DNA of 64,000 nucleotides from Roseovarius aestuarii (GCF_019966515.1 NZ_JAIMIB010000005.1:1-64000), one strand, 5' to 3'; counted from the first letter of the stretch, positions 1 through 10,695 are shown. A program made the numbers and translations. The notes: generated by a model not told the origin, from the letters alone.

Positions 1-89
1 GCTCTAAGCAGCCAATCCATAGCGTCAAAAAGAACATGTTTACCGCCCGCTCAACGGTCACGGTGCCAAAGTGCGGTTCGTCAATCGCT

Positions 90-359
90 TCAATGCAGGG
101 TGAATTCACCCGTTACATTGCGCCACTCACCGGGGGAAATCATCTTGCGGTGACTGAAGGACACGGAATGCAGCGGCCCCTCAATCTCGCGCTGCCAGAA
201 TTCGATGAACTCGAACAGGCGCGGATGATCCGGCGCGGTGTCATATTCTTGCCAGACAAAGCTGTTGAGGACATGGGTGTAATCCGGCATGTGATAGAAC
301 AATTCAGCCGTTGTCAGCCCGTAGCCCTTCAGCATCATCTCTGTTTCAGACATACTCAT
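90..359 (-). CDS. usg: Usg family protein
   Basis: This 89-residue soluble protein has the Usg family pattern: an N-terminal MLKGYGLTTAE block, a VWQEYD core, and FWQREIEGPLHSV near the C terminus. Usg proteins are common in alphaproteobacteria, were first noted near tryptophan genes, and have no established biochemical role. The start at 359 is supported by AAGGAG seven bases upstream of ATG; a second ATG lies two codons in. The gene is divergent from gyrA across about 170 bases. Family assignment is from recognised motifs; function is unknown. Confidence 0.85.
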   Translation of the reverse strand: MSMSETEMMLKGYGLTTAELFYHMPDYTHVLNSFVWQEYDTAPDHPRLFEFIEFWQREIEGPLHSVSFSHRKMISPGEWRNVTGEFTLH

Positions 360-532
360 CTTACTACTCCTTACAAACTCGTCTGATATCTTAATTGTGG
401 GGCAAAAAAATTACTTTTCAATGAAAACAATATGTTGACACCGCGCGGTGGCAGCAATCGATGCGATGATACAACAGCCATTGCGCCCTACATCCTGCCT
501 CTGATATAAGTCAGACAACTAAATATAGACCA

Positions 533-3313
533 ATGAACAGGACAGGCATTCACGTGAACGACACGCCGCAACCCCCTGAAGATATGGATGAAAACACACC
601 GGAACGCCCAGTGTATGACGGCCCGAAAATCTCGATCACGGACGAGATGAAAACGTCCTATCTTGATTATGCCATGTCCGTCATCGTCAGCCGGGCCATT
701 CCCGATCTGCGCGACGGGTTGAAACCAGTGCACCGGCGCATTCTTTACGCGATGCACGAAACGAATAACGGGCATGACAAGCCCTATCGCAAGTCTGCCC
801 GCCCGGTGGGCGATGTCATGGGTAAGTACCACCCCCACGGGGACAGCGCGATCTATGACGCGCTGGTGCGGATGGCGCAGGATTTCTCGATGTCGCTGCC
901 GCTGCTGGACGGACAGGGCAATTTTGGCTCGATGGATGGCGATAACCCGGCGGCGATGCGCTATACCGAGGTGCGGATGGACAAGCCCGCCGCCTCGCTG
1001 CTGGCGGATATCGAGAAAGATACCGTCGATTTTCAAGACAATTATGACGGCAAGGATCGCGAACCAACGGTCCTGCCCGCACGTTTCCCCAACATGCTGG
1101 TCAATGGCGCGGGCGGCATTGCCGTGGGCATGGCGACGAACATTCCGCCGCATAATTTGGGCGAGGTCATCGATGCCACCCTGGCACTGATCGACGACCC
1201 GGACCTGACCAGCGAACAGCTGATCGACTATGTCCCCGGTCCCGATTTTCCCACTGGCGGCATCATGCTGGGCCGGTCCGGGGCGCGCAAAGCCTATATC
1301 GAAGGGCGTGGCAGTGTCATCATCCGCTCGAAAACCCGGGTCGAGGAGATCCGTAAGGATCGCTACGCCATCGTCATCGACGAGATCCCCTACCAGGTGA
1401 ACAAGGCGGCAATGATCGAAAAGATCGCCGAACAGGTGCGCGAGAAGAAGATCGAAGGCGTCAGCCACGTGCAGGACGAATCCGACCGCAACGGTGTGCG
1501 TGTTGTCGTGGAACTCAAGCGCGATGCCACTGCCGAGGTGGTGCTCAACCAGCTTTTCCGTTTCACGCCGATGCAGACCTATTTCGGCTGCAACATGCTG
1601 GCGCTGAACGGCGGTCGACCCGAGCAATTAACTTTGCGCGCCTTCCTGACATCGTTCATCACCTTCCGCGAGGAAGTTGTTGCACGCCGTACAGCGTTCG
1701 AGCTGCGCAAAGCCCGCGAACGCTCTCATATCCTCTGTGGCCTGGCTGTGGCGGTCAGCAATGTCGATGAAATCGTTGCCACCATCCGTTCCTCTGCCGA
1801 TGCGGCCGAAGCGCGCGAGAAACTGATGACGCGCCGCTGGCCCGCCGGTGATATTCTGGAATATATCGCACTGATCGACGATCCGACGCACACGGCCAAT
1901 GATGACGGCACTTACAACCTGTCTGAAGCGCAGGCCCGTGCCATTCTGGAACTGCGCCTGCAACGCCTGACCCAGATTGGTGTCAAGGAAGTGACTGACG
2001 AGCTGCAAGAACTGGCTGGCAAGATCAAGGAATACCTTGCCATTCTCGCCTCGCGCGACCGGATCATGGGCATCATTGCCGACGAGCTGCGCGAGGTGCG
2101 CGACCAATTCGCCGTGCCACGCCGGACCGAGATTGTCGACTGGTCGGGCGATATGGAAGACGAAGACCTGATCGAGCGTGAAGATATGGTCGTGACCGTG
2201 ACCAGCGGCGGCTATATCAAGCGTACGGCATTGGCCGATTTCCGCGCCCAGAAGCGTGGTGGCAAAGGTCTGAGCGGCATGCAAACCAAGGAAGAGGATG
2301 TGGTGACCACGCTCTTCGTGGCCAACACCCATACGCAGCTTCTGTTCTTTACGACCGATGGCATGGTCTACAAGCTCAAGACCTGGCGGCTGCCGCTGGG
2401 CGGGCGGACCTCAAAGGGCAAGGCCATCGTCAACATCCTGCCCATCCCCACGGGCGTCTCCATCGCGGCGATCATGCCGGTGGACGTGCCCGAGGATCAA
2501 TGGACCGATCTGCAAATCGTCTTTGCCACCTCGGCAGGGACCGTGCGCCGTAACCGGCTTTCGGACTTCACCAACGTGAAATCCAACGGCAAGATCGCGA
2601 TGAAGTTCGAGGATGATCACGCCGAGACCAAGCTGATCAATGCCCGCATCTGTTCGGATGATGATGACGTCATGCTGGTTACCAAATCAGGTCGCGCCAT
2701 CCGCTTTCCGACAACCGAATTACGGGTGTTCAACTCACGCTCGTCTGTCGGAGTACGCGGTGTAAAGCTTTCCGGTAACGACGAGGTCGTCTCGATGTCG
2801 ATCATCCGGCATTTCAACGCGACGGCGGATGAACGCGCGGCCTATCTCAAGATGCGCCGCGCCCAGGAAAACGCAACCGAGGACGACGCGAGCGGTGATG
2901 AAGACGGCGACGAAAACGCCAGCATCAGCCAGGAACGCTTTGATGAGATGAAGGCGGCTGAAAACCTCATCCTTACCATCACCTCGGGCGGCGCGGGCAA
3001 GCTCAGCTCGTCCCACGGTTACCCGGTGCGCGGTCGCGGTGGCATGGGCGTGGCGGCCATGGACAAGGCAATGCGCGGCGGACCCTTGGTCGCGTCTTTC
3101 CCGGTCTCGCTGGATGATCAGATCATGTTGGCGACGTCCAAAGGGCAGTCGATCCGCGTGCCGGTCAACGGTATCTCGTTCCGGTCGCGCAGCGCCGGTG
3201 GCGTGCGGGTGTTCAACACCGGTAAGGGCGAAGAAGTCGTCAGTGTCGCCTGGATCGCGGAACAGGCCGATGAAGATGAAACACTTGAGGCACCGGTAAC
3301 GCCAGAGGAATAG
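533..3313 (+). CDS. gyrA: DNA gyrase subunit A
   Basis: GyrA is the DNA-cleaving subunit of gyrase, which introduces negative supercoils with GyrB. At 926 residues it is slightly longer than E. coli GyrA (875). The catalytic tyrosine is Y144 in AMRYTEVRM. The quinolone-determining segment [13 protein letters not shown] has Ser105 and Asp109 in the usual drug-sensitive state. The C-terminal pinwheel starts after about residue 540 and carries the GyrA box QKRGGKG, which separates GyrA from ParC. A charged acidic insert (about 780-805) and an acidic tail add length. The ATG at 533 has no strong ribosome site; GTG at 554, after AGGACAGG, is an alternative start. Confidence 0.97.
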   Translation: MNRTGIHVNDTPQPPEDMDENTPERPVYDGPKISITDEMKTSYLDYAMSVIVSRAIPDLRDGLKPVHRRILYAMHETNNGHDKPYRKSARPVGDVMGKYHPHGDSAIYDALVRMAQDFSMSLPLLDGQGNFGSMDGDNPAAMRYTEVRMDKPAASLLADIEKDTVDFQDNYDGKDREPTVLPARFPNMLVNGAGGIAVGMATNIPPHNLGEVIDATLALIDDPDLTSEQLIDYVPGPDFPTGGIMLGRSGARKAYIEGRGSVIIRSKTRVEEIRKDRYAIVIDEIPYQVNKAAMIEKIAEQVREKKIEGVSHVQDESDRNGVRVVVELKRDATAEVVLNQLFRFTPMQTYFGCNMLALNGGRPEQLTLRAFLTSFITFREEVVARRTAFELRKARERSHILCGLAVAVSNVDEIVATIRSSADAAEAREKLMTRRWPAGDILEYIALIDDPTHTANDDGTYNLSEAQARAILELRLQRLTQIGVKEVTDELQELAGKIKEYLAILASRDRIMGIIADELREVRDQFAVPRRTEIVDWSGDMEDEDLIEREDMVVTVTSGGYIKRTALADFRAQKRGGKGLSGMQTKEEDVVTTLFVANTHTQLLFFTTDGMVYKLKTWRLPLGGRTSKGKAIVNILPIPTGVSIAAIMPVDVPEDQWTDLQIVFATSAGTVRRNRLSDFTNVKSNGKIAMKFEDDHAETKLINARICSDDDDVMLVTKSGRAIRFPTTELRVFNSRSSVGVRGVKLSGNDEVVSMSIIRHFNATADERAAYLKMRRAQENATEDDASGDEDGDENASISQERFDEMKAAENLILTITSGGAGKLSSSHGYPVRGRGGMGVAAMDKAMRGGPLVASFPVSLDDQIMLATSKGQSIRVPVNGISFRSRSAGGVRVFNTGKGEEVVSVAWIAEQADEDETLEAPVTPEE

Positions 3314-3358
3314 CAAGCTGGCGCGCGAGTGTGCTGTCCCACAAATCCCGGAAATGAG

Positions 3359-4213
3359 GTGTCAGAGATAACGCAGAATATCCCGGTGCTTGTTCTTGGC
3401 TCGGGCGGTCGGTTGGGCCGCCTTCTGCGCCGCATCTGGGCGCGGCATCCCCCCGCCGGGGTCGATCTGCATTTCCAATCGCGCCGGGCACATGCCCATC
3501 CCCAAAGCCACCAATGGTCGCCGGGCCAACCTGCGGATACCCTGCCGGTCTGCGATACGGTCATCGCGCTTTGGGGACAAACCGAGGGCGACGCCGAGGC
3601 GCTGGCCCTTAACGCAAGCCTTGCCGGACAAAGCCGTGCTGTAGCACTGGCCTGTGGCGCCACCCGACTTTTGCATCTGTCGAGTGCCGCGATTTATGGC
3701 GGCGCCGTAGATGCCACCGAGACCACACCCGCCGCACCGGTCAACGACTATGGCCGCGCCAAACTGGCGCTGGAAATGCGCGTGGCCGGATTTGATGATC
3801 CTGGATTGCGTCATGTCTGCCTGCGCCTCGCCAATGTCGTGGGCGCAGATAGCCTTGCCCCGGCACTAAGGCGGGGCACCCCGGTGATCCTTGACCGCTT
3901 CGCCGACGGCGAGGGCCCGCTGCGCAGCTATATCGGGCCGGAAGATCTGGCAGACATCCTGATTGCGCTGGCCCGGGTGCCGCCGGGCGATCTGCCTGCC
4001 ACGCTGAATGTCGCTGCGCCCGAACCGGTTGCCATGCAGGCTCTGACCACAGCGGCCGGGCGAGACATTACCTGGCGCGACGCCCCGCCGATGGCTCTTC
4101 AACGCGTTACCATGGACACCACACGTCTTGCCCAATTATTGCCAGCACTGAACCCCACATCCGATGCAGCGGTTTTGATTGAGCGTTGGCAGCAACACCT
4201 TTCAACAGACTGA
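3359..4213 (+). CDS. NAD(P)-dependent epimerase/dehydratase-like protein (extended SDR)
   Basis: This protein of about 284 residues has an N-terminal Rossmann nucleotide-binding motif (VLGSGGRLGRLL) and an SDR-type active-site pair in NDYGRAKLALE (Tyr and Lys four apart), after SSAAIYGG. These are features of the extended short-chain dehydrogenase family that acts on nucleotide sugars and related substrates. The substrate cannot be read from sequence. GTG at 3359 is preferred because GGAA lies five bases upstream and the glycine-rich strand follows immediately; an upstream GTG at 3329 would add ten unlikely residues. It follows gyrA at 45 bases and precedes another nucleotide-sugar enzyme, so a cell-surface sugar role is possible. 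Confidence 0.75.
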   Translation: MSEITQNIPVLVLGSGGRLGRLLRRIWARHPPAGVDLHFQSRRAHAHPQSHQWSPGQPADTLPVCDTVIALWGQTEGDAEALALNASLAGQSRAVALACGATRLLHLSSAAIYGGAVDATETTPAAPVNDYGRAKLALEMRVAGFDDPGLRHVCLRLANVVGADSLAPALRRGTPVILDRFADGEGPLRSYIGPEDLADILIALARVPPGDLPATLNVAAPEPVAMQALTTAAGRDITWRDAPPMALQRVTMDTTRLAQLLPALNPTSDAAVLIERWQQHLSTD

Positions 4214-4462
4214 CCACACGCCAAAGGTGCAAACGCTGCCGCTGGATTACGTAAACGTGACGCGATGTGTCCGGCTTGGGTGAAATTCTCCGACCTGTGG
4301 CCTGCAAACGACCTATCGGCATTATATATCTTTGTTTCGTTGTAAAACTCAGTGGCGTTAACGTGACTTGTTCGATTGATACCGCACAGGGTAAGCTACG
4401 CCGCAAGATCAGAAACTGCCGGTTCACGGAACTGGTAACCAGTAATCGGGGCAATAAATCCG
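4214..4462. other. Intergenic region without a clear gene
   Basis: This AT-richer spacer separates the SDR gene from the nucleotide-sugar dehydratase. Short overlapping frames on both strands have no recognisable motifs. It probably holds the promoter of the downstream gene, but no convincing -35/-10 pair could be fixed. Confidence 0.5.
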
Positions 4463-6325
4463 TTGAAGGCATCCGGCACGAAAGACAGCGTCGACACACC
4501 GCTTGCGCACGGTCAACGAGCAAGGTGGTTCATGGTGACGGAACTGCTGCTGATAGCACTGGCCTATATCGGCGCCTCTTGGCTTTTATCGGCCACTGAA
4601 AGCTGGACGCTTCTGCCGCCCGCCGCCTTGGGAGACCTGATAATCCTCTTGGGAATCGGCGCGATCGCGACAATTGTTCTGCGCCGCCGCAGCAGACCCG
4701 TTACCGGTTCCCCGACACAGACGGTCACAACCGCCGCGCTGACCGCTCTTGCGTTCACAGTGGGCGGTGCGGTTTTCGCGCCTGTGGTCACGGTTATCGC
4801 CACGCCGCCGCATGTTTTCGTCGTCACCGGGCTGATATTCCTGATCCTCAGTGCCGCGCACAGGCTCGTCCTGCGCCAGCGCGAAAGGGATTGCATCAAG
4901 GTGCTGATCTACGGTGCTGGTCGCACCGGGCAGAATTTTCTCGCAACACTGACCGCACGGGACGGTCTGCGCCCGGTTGCCTTCGTGGATGACGACACCC
5001 AACTACAGGAGAGCAGGATCGGTGGGCTTGATGTCTACGCGCCCGATAAAGTCGCTGACCTTGTGGCTCAACACCATGTCAGCCGTATCGTTCTGGCGAT
5101 GCCACGCGCCTCTGCTGCTGTTCAGTCCCGCATCATCCGCAACCTCTCGCGGCTCGACTGTGAAATCCACACCCTGTCCGCCTATACTGAACCGGCAGAC
5201 GTCCAGGGTACCCCTGCCAAACCCGTTGACCTGCATACCCTGATGGGCCGCGACCGGCTTGAAGAGGATCTGCCCGGCGTTTCCGACACCTACCACTCCC
5301 GTTCGATCCTCGTGACCGGCGCAGGCGGGTCGATCGGGTCGGAAATCTGCCGCCAGCTTATGGCTTGCGATCCTGAACGGCTGGTGCTGATGGATCATTC
5401 CGAACTCATGCTGTTCGAGATCGACCGCGAGCTGCGTCATATGGGCAGTGATGTCGATATCCAACCGGTCTTGGGATCGGTTTGTGAACGTGATCTGGTG
5501 ACGGGTGTGATGGCGAAATACAAGGTCGATACCGTCCTGCACGCCGCCGCCTATAAACATGTACCGATGGTCGAATATAACGCGCTGGAAGGCATGCGAA
5601 ACAACGTGCTGGGCACCAAGGTCGTGGCTGACGCCGCGCGTGACGCGGGGGTCGAGCGCTTCATTCTGGTCTCTACCGACAAGGCGGTGCGGCCCTCGTC
5701 GATCATGGGGGCCTCGAAACGTTTTGCCGAGCTGCTGATTCAGGATATGGCGACCCGCTCGACCAAGACGCGCTTTGCGATGGTGCGGTTCGGCAATGTG
5801 CTGGGCTCGTCCGGCTCGGTCATTCCGCTGTTCCGCGAGCAGATCGCCCGTGGCGGCCCCGTGACGTTGACCCATAATGACATCACCCGCTACTTCATGA
5901 CCATCCCCGAGGCAGTGCAACTGGTGCTGTTGGCAGGCACGTTCTCACGCGGAGGCGACGTGTTTGTGCTTGATATGGGCAAGCCGGTCCCGATCCGCGA
6001 CGTCGCCCGTAAATTGATCGAAAGCGCGGGACTCAGCGTGCGTGACGCGACCAATCCAAAGGGCGATATCGAGATCAAGATCACAGGTCTGCGCCCGGGC
6101 GAAAAGATGCACGAAGAACTGCTGATCGGTTCGGATATGCTGACCACACCCCATAAGCGCATCCTGCGCGCGCAGGAAGATCACCTTTCCGAGATTGAAA
6201 TGGCCAACGCGCTCAACGCGCTGAAACAGGCGATCGAGACACGCGATCCGAAACTGATGAACGAAACGCTGTCAAAATGGATCGAACGGGCTGACAAGGC
6301 TAAACCGGTCATCGTCAATGAATAA
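4463..6325 (+). CDS. FlaA1/WbpM-like nucleotide-sugar 4,6-dehydratase (polysaccharide biosynthesis)
   Basis: This membrane-anchored enzyme of 620 residues probably converts a UDP-N-acetyl sugar during capsule, O-antigen or exopolysaccharide synthesis. About four hydrophobic segments occupy residues 22-140. A first Rossmann-like domain begins at VLIYGAGRTGQ (about 148). The catalytic SDR domain has VTGAGGSIGSE (about 284), STDKAVRPSSIMGASKR (about 403), and MVRFGNVLGSSGSVIPLF. Length and order match WbpM/FlaA1/CapD long forms. The TTG at 4463 gives the cytoplasmic lead usual before the first membrane helix; the ATG at 4532, preceded by AAGGTGG, is a reasonable alternative. Which sugar it uses is not determined. 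Confidence 0.88.
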   Translation: MKASGTKDSVDTPLAHGQRARWFMVTELLLIALAYIGASWLLSATESWTLLPPAALGDLIILLGIGAIATIVLRRRSRPVTGSPTQTVTTAALTALAFTVGGAVFAPVVTVIATPPHVFVVTGLIFLILSAAHRLVLRQRERDCIKVLIYGAGRTGQNFLATLTARDGLRPVAFVDDDTQLQESRIGGLDVYAPDKVADLVAQHHVSRIVLAMPRASAAVQSRIIRNLSRLDCEIHTLSAYTEPADVQGTPAKPVDLHTLMGRDRLEEDLPGVSDTYHSRSILVTGAGGSIGSEICRQLMACDPERLVLMDHSELMLFEIDRELRHMGSDVDIQPVLGSVCERDLVTGVMAKYKVDTVLHAAAYKHVPMVEYNALEGMRNNVLGTKVVADAARDAGVERFILVSTDKAVRPSSIMGASKRFAELLIQDMATRSTKTRFAMVRFGNVLGSSGSVIPLFREQIARGGPVTLTHNDITRYFMTIPEAVQLVLLAGTFSRGGDVFVLDMGKPVPIRDVARKLIESAGLSVRDATNPKGDIEIKITGLRPGEKMHEELLIGSDMLTTPHKRILRAQEDHLSEIEMANALNALKQAIETRDPKLMNETLSKWIERADKAKPVIVNE

Positions 6326-6340
6326 CCCCCGCGGAGCCGG

Positions 6341-7009
6341 TTAGCGGACTTCGGCTGCTTCTTCATCGGTCAGAAACCGTGCTTTTGTCACGTCGAAAAT
6401 CTTACCGTCTGGCGAGGTCAGAAGCCCCAAGGATGCCAGAAACGGGTCCGTCGTGAGTTCCTTGGCCCAGGGCGATGCCGCGATCTTATCCAGACGCTCA
6501 AGCAACTCGTCAATCGACGCTTCGGTGATCTTGATGATGTTGAATCGCCCGGCAGAGGCATCCAGTAACTCGTTTAGCGCACCGTATAGCTCGGCGGGCA
6601 GATCATCCTGATGATCCAGAAACGTATTGACCGCGCCGGTGAAATCTTCTGAAAAAGCATCAAAATGCCCAAGCGCGTAATCGGTATCCTCCGCCGCCAG
6701 ACGGGCCTGAAGATAGCCCAGGTCGATGGCGAGTTGCGCCTGTTCAATCTCTTGCGCAAGCACTGTCTTTTCTTGCTCAAGGGACAGAATTTCCGACGCG
6801 AGTTCCTGACGTTGAGTGTCAAAAAACCCGGTAATCCATGCGGTTCCGACACCGACCAGTGCCAGTATGATCGGCGTCAACCCACCCAGATAGCCGGGAC
6901 GCTTCCACCATGCCAGCGAGGCCTCTGAAATCTCGGCCCGCAGTTTTTCAAGTTCAAGGCGTTTGTGTTCAACTTCCAACTCTGCCAGTTCGGCATCTTT
7001 TTCAGTCAT
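6341..7009 (-). CDS. Hypothetical coiled-coil membrane protein
   Basis: Unrecognised 222-residue protein. An acidic and basic helix (1-30) precedes one membrane segment around residues 42-62 (GLTPIILALVGVGTAWITG). A heptad-rich stretch follows (about 67-105, with repeated E-Q-E patterns) that should form a coiled coil, then an acidic C-terminal domain. The topology suggests an inner-membrane protein with a coiled-coil stalk. It converges with the dehydratase gene with only 15 bases between stops. The start is ATG at 7009. Confidence 0.6.
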   Translation of the reverse strand: MTEKDAELAELEVEHKRLELEKLRAEISEASLAWWKRPGYLGGLTPIILALVGVGTAWITGFFDTQRQELASEILSLEQEKTVLAQEIEQAQLAIDLGYLQARLAAEDTDYALGHFDAFSEDFTGAVNTFLDHQDDLPAELYGALNELLDASAGRFNIIKITEASIDELLERLDKIAASPWAKELTTDPFLASLGLLTSPDGKIFDVTKARFLTDEEAAEVR

Positions 7010-7276
7010 CGCAAAATTCTCTCTTAAAAAGTCCAGCGTAGCAAAAATACCCTAACCTCCCAACCAGATTTCACCGGACGCGCGGATTGACGCAATCAGT
7101 ATCCGCCAGCGCAGGTCAGGTTCAGTGGGACACGCCCAGATTCGGGGGTTGTTAGCCTACGCACTCCTTGATGCAATATCTCATCAAATCGCCAACGCGC
7201 AGGGCGGCATCGTCAGTACGCGGCGGGCTGCACCCCGCATTCAAAACTCAGCTAGCGGTGAGTTCGCCCGGGGATA

Positions 7277-8746
7277 TCATGCCGGATAGAGCGCGCCGAA
7301 TTTTTCCTCGATATATGCCATCAACGGTCCTGCTGTCGGCTCCGCGCCACAGGCGCGGGTAATCAGCTCTCGCGGCTCATAAAGTCCGCCGTGCTGCTGC
7401 ACGTTCTCTCCCAGCCAGGCGGTTGCCTCGGCCAGGTCACCGGTCGCAAGCTGCGCATCCAGATCGGGCACCGCCTGGCGCAGGGCTTCGTGCAGGCAGC
7501 CGGCATAGACATTGCCCAGGGAATAGGTCGGAAAATACCCGAAAAGGCCCACAGACCAATGCACATCCTGCAGACACCCGTCCGAGGCGCGGGTGACTGC
7601 GTAGCCGAAATCAGCAGCGAACCGGTCATTCCACGCGGCCTCGAGATCGGCCACCGCCAGATCGCCCGAGATCAGCGCGCGTTCCAGATCGAAGCGCAAC
7701 ATGATGTGAAGATTATATTGCACCTCATCCGCCTCGGTCCGGATGAAACCGCGATGCAACCGGTTGACGGTGGCATAAAACTCATCCGCGTCCGCCACAC
7801 CCATATCGCCGAACCGGTCGCGCATCTGTTCAAAAAGCCAGCCACAGAACGCCCGGCTGCGGCCCAGCTGGTTCTCGTAAATCCGGCTTTGGCTTTCATG
7901 CACACCCATCGACACACCCTGCCCCACTGGCGTCAGCACATAGTCGCGGTCGATCCGCTGCTCGTAACAGGCATGCCCGACCTCGTGGATCGTCGAATAG
8001 ATGCAGTTGAAGGGATCGGTTTTACTGGTCCGGGTGGTGATGCGCACATCATCGCCCGACCCCGAACTGAACGGATGCACCGCTTTGTCAAGCCGCCCGC
8101 GCGCCATGTCATAGCCAAAGAGTTTCGCCAGTTCCCGCGCCAGTTTCATCTGCTGCTGCGGATCATAGCTGCCGCTGACAGCCGCGCGCTCGGGATGGTT
8201 CAGCGCCCGCTCGCGCAAGGCCACGAGGCCTGGGCGCATTTCATCGAACATGGCCTGAAGTTGTGCCCCGGTGGCGCCCGGTTCGTAATCATCCATCAGC
8301 GCGTCATAGGTATCGCCGCCATCTGCCAGTGCTGCGCCTTCTTCGCGCTTGAGCCGCACGACCTCTTGCAGAACCGGGGCGAACGCGGCGAAATCGTTGT
8401 TTTCGCGCGCCTCAGCCCAATTGCCCTGCGCCCGGCTGGTCAACCGCGCCAGTGTCGTCGCCAGATCGGCAGGCACACGCTGCGTCCGCTCGAAACTGCG
8501 CTTGATCAGCCTCAGTTGCGCCGCGCCCGCCTGATCCGGGGCCTCTGCCGCCGCCAGCAGATCCCCGACCTGGGGAGCGGTGCGGCGGGCGTGGATCACC
8601 GCCTCAAGCGCGCCGCTTTCCTCGGCCCGTTGCGGGGCAGCACCGCGCGGCATCATGGTTTCCTGATCCCAACCAAGCCGGCCTGCAATCTGGCTCAACG
8701 CTTCAGTTTCTCGCTGATATACCATCAGTTCGTCAAATGCGGTCAA
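7277..8746 (-). CDS. Carboxypeptidase M32 (thermostable carboxypeptidase Taq family)
   Basis: Zinc metallocarboxypeptidase of 489 residues, a normal size for M32. The zinc site HEVGHACYE has His254, Glu255 and His258. Family signatures HPFSSGSGDDVRITTR (HPF and DxRxT) and GVHESQSRIYEN are also present. M32 enzymes remove C-terminal amino acids from peptides in the cytosol, with broad specificity. The frame begins with TTG at 8746, one base after the ctaA stop; ATG at 8725 is a possible later start. The spacing suggests an operon with ctaA and trmJ. Confidence 0.92.
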   Translation of the reverse strand: MTAFDELMVYQRETEALSQIAGRLGWDQETMMPRGAAPQRAEESGALEAVIHARRTAPQVGDLLAAAEAPDQAGAAQLRLIKRSFERTQRVPADLATTLARLTSRAQGNWAEARENNDFAAFAPVLQEVVRLKREEGAALADGGDTYDALMDDYEPGATGAQLQAMFDEMRPGLVALRERALNHPERAAVSGSYDPQQQMKLARELAKLFGYDMARGRLDKAVHPFSSGSGDDVRITTRTSKTDPFNCIYSTIHEVGHACYEQRIDRDYVLTPVGQGVSMGVHESQSRIYENQLGRSRAFCGWLFEQMRDRFGDMGVADADEFYATVNRLHRGFIRTEADEVQYNLHIMLRFDLERALISGDLAVADLEAAWNDRFAADFGYAVTRASDGCLQDVHWSVGLFGYFPTYSLGNVYAGCLHEALRQAVPDLDAQLATGDLAEATAWLGENVQQHGGLYEPRELITRACGAEPTAGPLMAYIEEKFGALYPA

Positions 8747-8747
8747 C

Positions 8748-9887
8748 TTAGTTCCCCCGGATGGATTGTGCCTGCGGATAAAGGCTCAGGAAGCGAGCGC
8801 GCAGGATCAGCACCCAGAGCGCCACGGCAAGAAGTTGGTGCACGATCGCGACCTGCCACGGCGCGCCGTAAACGACTGTCATGATGCCAAGGGCGATCTG
8901 CCCCAGAAGGGCGATGAACGCCGCCTTGAACGCCACGCGCGTCGCGCCATTGGCGCTGCGCCGCCCACGCAGGAAGACGACCACCGAGAATACCAGTAGC
9001 AGGTAGCCCACGATGCGGTGAATGAACTGCACCAGCCCCGGGTTTTCAAAGAGGTTCCGCCAGCCCAGCTCGGCCATCCAGATCGTCGGGGGTAATATCT
9101 GCCCGCCCATCAGCGGCCAATCGGTATAGCTGCGCCCGGCGTCGATGCCCGCGACAAGCGCACCGATGAGGATTTGCAGAAAGGCGAAATGCAGCCAGCC
9201 GGTGGATAGCCCGAAAAGCTTTACCTCCTTGCCGCGCCGCGCCTGCATCAACTCACGCTCGTCTCGACCCAGCAGGAACACATACCACGCGATGAAACCC
9301 AGGATTACAAAGGCCAGCCCCAGATGCGTCGCCAGTCGGTAGCTGGCCACATCGGTCATGCCAGCCCCAAGCCCCGAGGCGACCATCCACCACCCCACGG
9401 CGCCCTGTATGCCGCCCAGAACGCCCAGGAGCAGCAAACGTTGTGTCCAGCCTGTGGGGATTTTCCTGGTTGTCAGAAAGAAAAGGAACCCAATCGCCCA
9501 GACAAGGCCGATCACCCGGCCCAGCTGCCTGTGGCCCCATTCCCACCAGTAGATTCGCTTGAAATCATTGAGTTCCATCCAGCTGTTCTGGACCTGAAAC
9601 TCGGGAATTTCCTTGTATTTGGCGAATTCCGCGTCCCAGTCGGCGGCGCTCATCGGGGGAAGCGCGCCGGTGACCGGTTTCCATTCGGTGATCGAAAGCC
9701 CGCTATCGGTCAGGCGCGTCAGCCCGCCCACGGCGATCATCACCACGACCAGCGTGAACAGCACCAAAAGCCAGGCCCGGATCGCGCCCCGCGCGCCCTT
9801 GCGCCCCTGATCGATCATGCCACCCTTGGGTGCCTCGCGCACCGGTGCCTTGTCGACCTCTTCGAAAATACTGCGCTTGCCGCTCAT
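8748..9887 (-). CDS. ctaA: Heme A synthase (COX15/CtaA family)
   Basis: Inner-membrane protein of 379 residues that oxidises the C8 methyl of heme O to give heme A for aa3-type cytochrome oxidase. Family features include GGLTRLTDSGLSITEWKPVTG in the first helix region, EFQVQNSWMELNDFKRIYWWEWGHR with conserved His and Glu, and a later FIHRIVGYLL helix with a heme-ligand-type His. About eight transmembrane helices are visible, as expected of the alphaproteobacterial two-repeat type. The start is ATG at 9887. It lies between trmJ upstream and the M32 peptidase downstream. Confidence 0.95.
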   Translation of the reverse strand: MSGKRSIFEEVDKAPVREAPKGGMIDQGRKGARGAIRAWLLVLFTLVVVMIAVGGLTRLTDSGLSITEWKPVTGALPPMSAADWDAEFAKYKEIPEFQVQNSWMELNDFKRIYWWEWGHRQLGRVIGLVWAIGFLFFLTTRKIPTGWTQRLLLLGVLGGIQGAVGWWMVASGLGAGMTDVASYRLATHLGLAFVILGFIAWYVFLLGRDERELMQARRGKEVKLFGLSTGWLHFAFLQILIGALVAGIDAGRSYTDWPLMGGQILPPTIWMAELGWRNLFENPGLVQFIHRIVGYLLLVFSVVVFLRGRRSANGATRVAFKAAFIALLGQIALGIMTVVYGAPWQVAIVHQLLAVALWVLILRARFLSLYPQAQSIRGN

Positions 9888-9954
9888 CCCGCCTGTCCTT
9901 TACCTTCCGGGCCAGAGCCTAGTGCGGCAATGCCCCCCCTTCAAGCATCCCCGT

Positions 9955-10695
9955 TCAGCGATTTTTCCAGCGGACCATCTGCCGCATCACCCCGTGCAGC
10001 ATCTGCACATCGGCGCGGGTCAGCGGCATCCGGCTCCACATGTTACGCAGGTTGATCTTCATGCCCTCCGCCTTGGCCTCGGGAAAGAAAAACCCGGCCT
10101 CGCCCAGCCGATCCTCGTAATGCACTGAAAGCTTCTCGATCTCGATCTGCTCGGCCCAGTCGGTCTTGGCCATGTCAACCCGCTCGGGCGTCACCTCGCC
10201 CTGCGCGCGTTGCCATTCATAGGCCGTCAACAACACACATTGCGCCAGGTTGAGCGAAGCAAATTCCGGGTTCACCGGCACGTTGATGATCGCGTTGGCG
10301 CGGGAGATGTCGTCGTTTTCCAGCCCGGCGCGTTCGGGCCCGAACAACACCGCCACCTTTTCACCACCCGCGATCTTTTCGGCCGCGATCTGCATGGCGC
10401 GTTCCGGGCTGACAATTGGCTTGGTCAGCCCACGCGCCCGCGCCGTGGTGGCAAGGACATAATGGTATTCTTCCAGCGCTGCGGGCACATCGGCGCACAA
10501 AACCGCCTCGTCCAGCAGCCGCCCGGCACCGCTGGCCATCGCCACGGCGTTCGGGTTGGGCCAGCCGTCACGCGGCGCCACGATCCGCATCCGGTCCAGC
10601 CCGAAATTCCACATCGCCCGCGCCGCCGCGCCGATATTCTCGCCCATCTGCGGGCGCACCAGCACAAAGGCGGGCTGTGGGCGATCTGTCGGCAT
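9955..10695 (-). CDS. trmJ: tRNA (cytidine/uridine-2'-O-) methyltransferase TrmJ-like
   Basis: SPOUT-class RNA 2'-O-methyltransferase of about 246 residues, probably modifying position 32 of tRNA with S-adenosylmethionine. The three SPOUT motifs are in order: FVLVRPQMGENIGAAARAM (motif 1), VAVLFGPERAGLENDDI (motif 2), and VNPEFASLNLAQCVLL (motif 3 of the trefoil knot). Length fits TrmJ rather than TrmL. ATG at 10695 is chosen because GGAG lies nine bases upstream; an ATG at 10728 would add a basic lead without a ribosome site. It is probably first in a minus-strand operon with ctaA. Confidence 0.88.
   Translation of the reverse strand: MPTDRPQPAFVLVRPQMGENIGAAARAMWNFGLDRMRIVAPRDGWPNPNAVAMASGAGRLLDEAVLCADVPAALEEYHYVLATTARARGLTKPIVSPERAMQIAAEKIAGGEKVAVLFGPERAGLENDDISRANAIINVPVNPEFASLNLAQCVLLTAYEWQRAQGEVTPERVDMAKTDWAEQIEIEKLSVHYEDRLGEAGFFFPEAKAEGMKINLRNMWSRMPLTRADVQMLHGVMRQMVRWKNR

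Noticed and set aside
1-37. Possible start of a minus-strand gene running off the left edge (MFFLTLWIGCLE)
   Set aside because: Only 12 codons are visible, with no ribosome site to support it.
488-1627. Long minus-strand frame (379 codons) opposite gyrA
   Set aside because: It is antisense to an unmistakable gyrA and its composition (His/Arg-rich) is that of a high-GC shadow frame.
7391-8884. 497-codon plus-strand frame opposite the M32 peptidase
   Set aside because: The minus-strand peptidase has clear catalytic motifs; the antisense frame has none and crosses the ctaA boundary.
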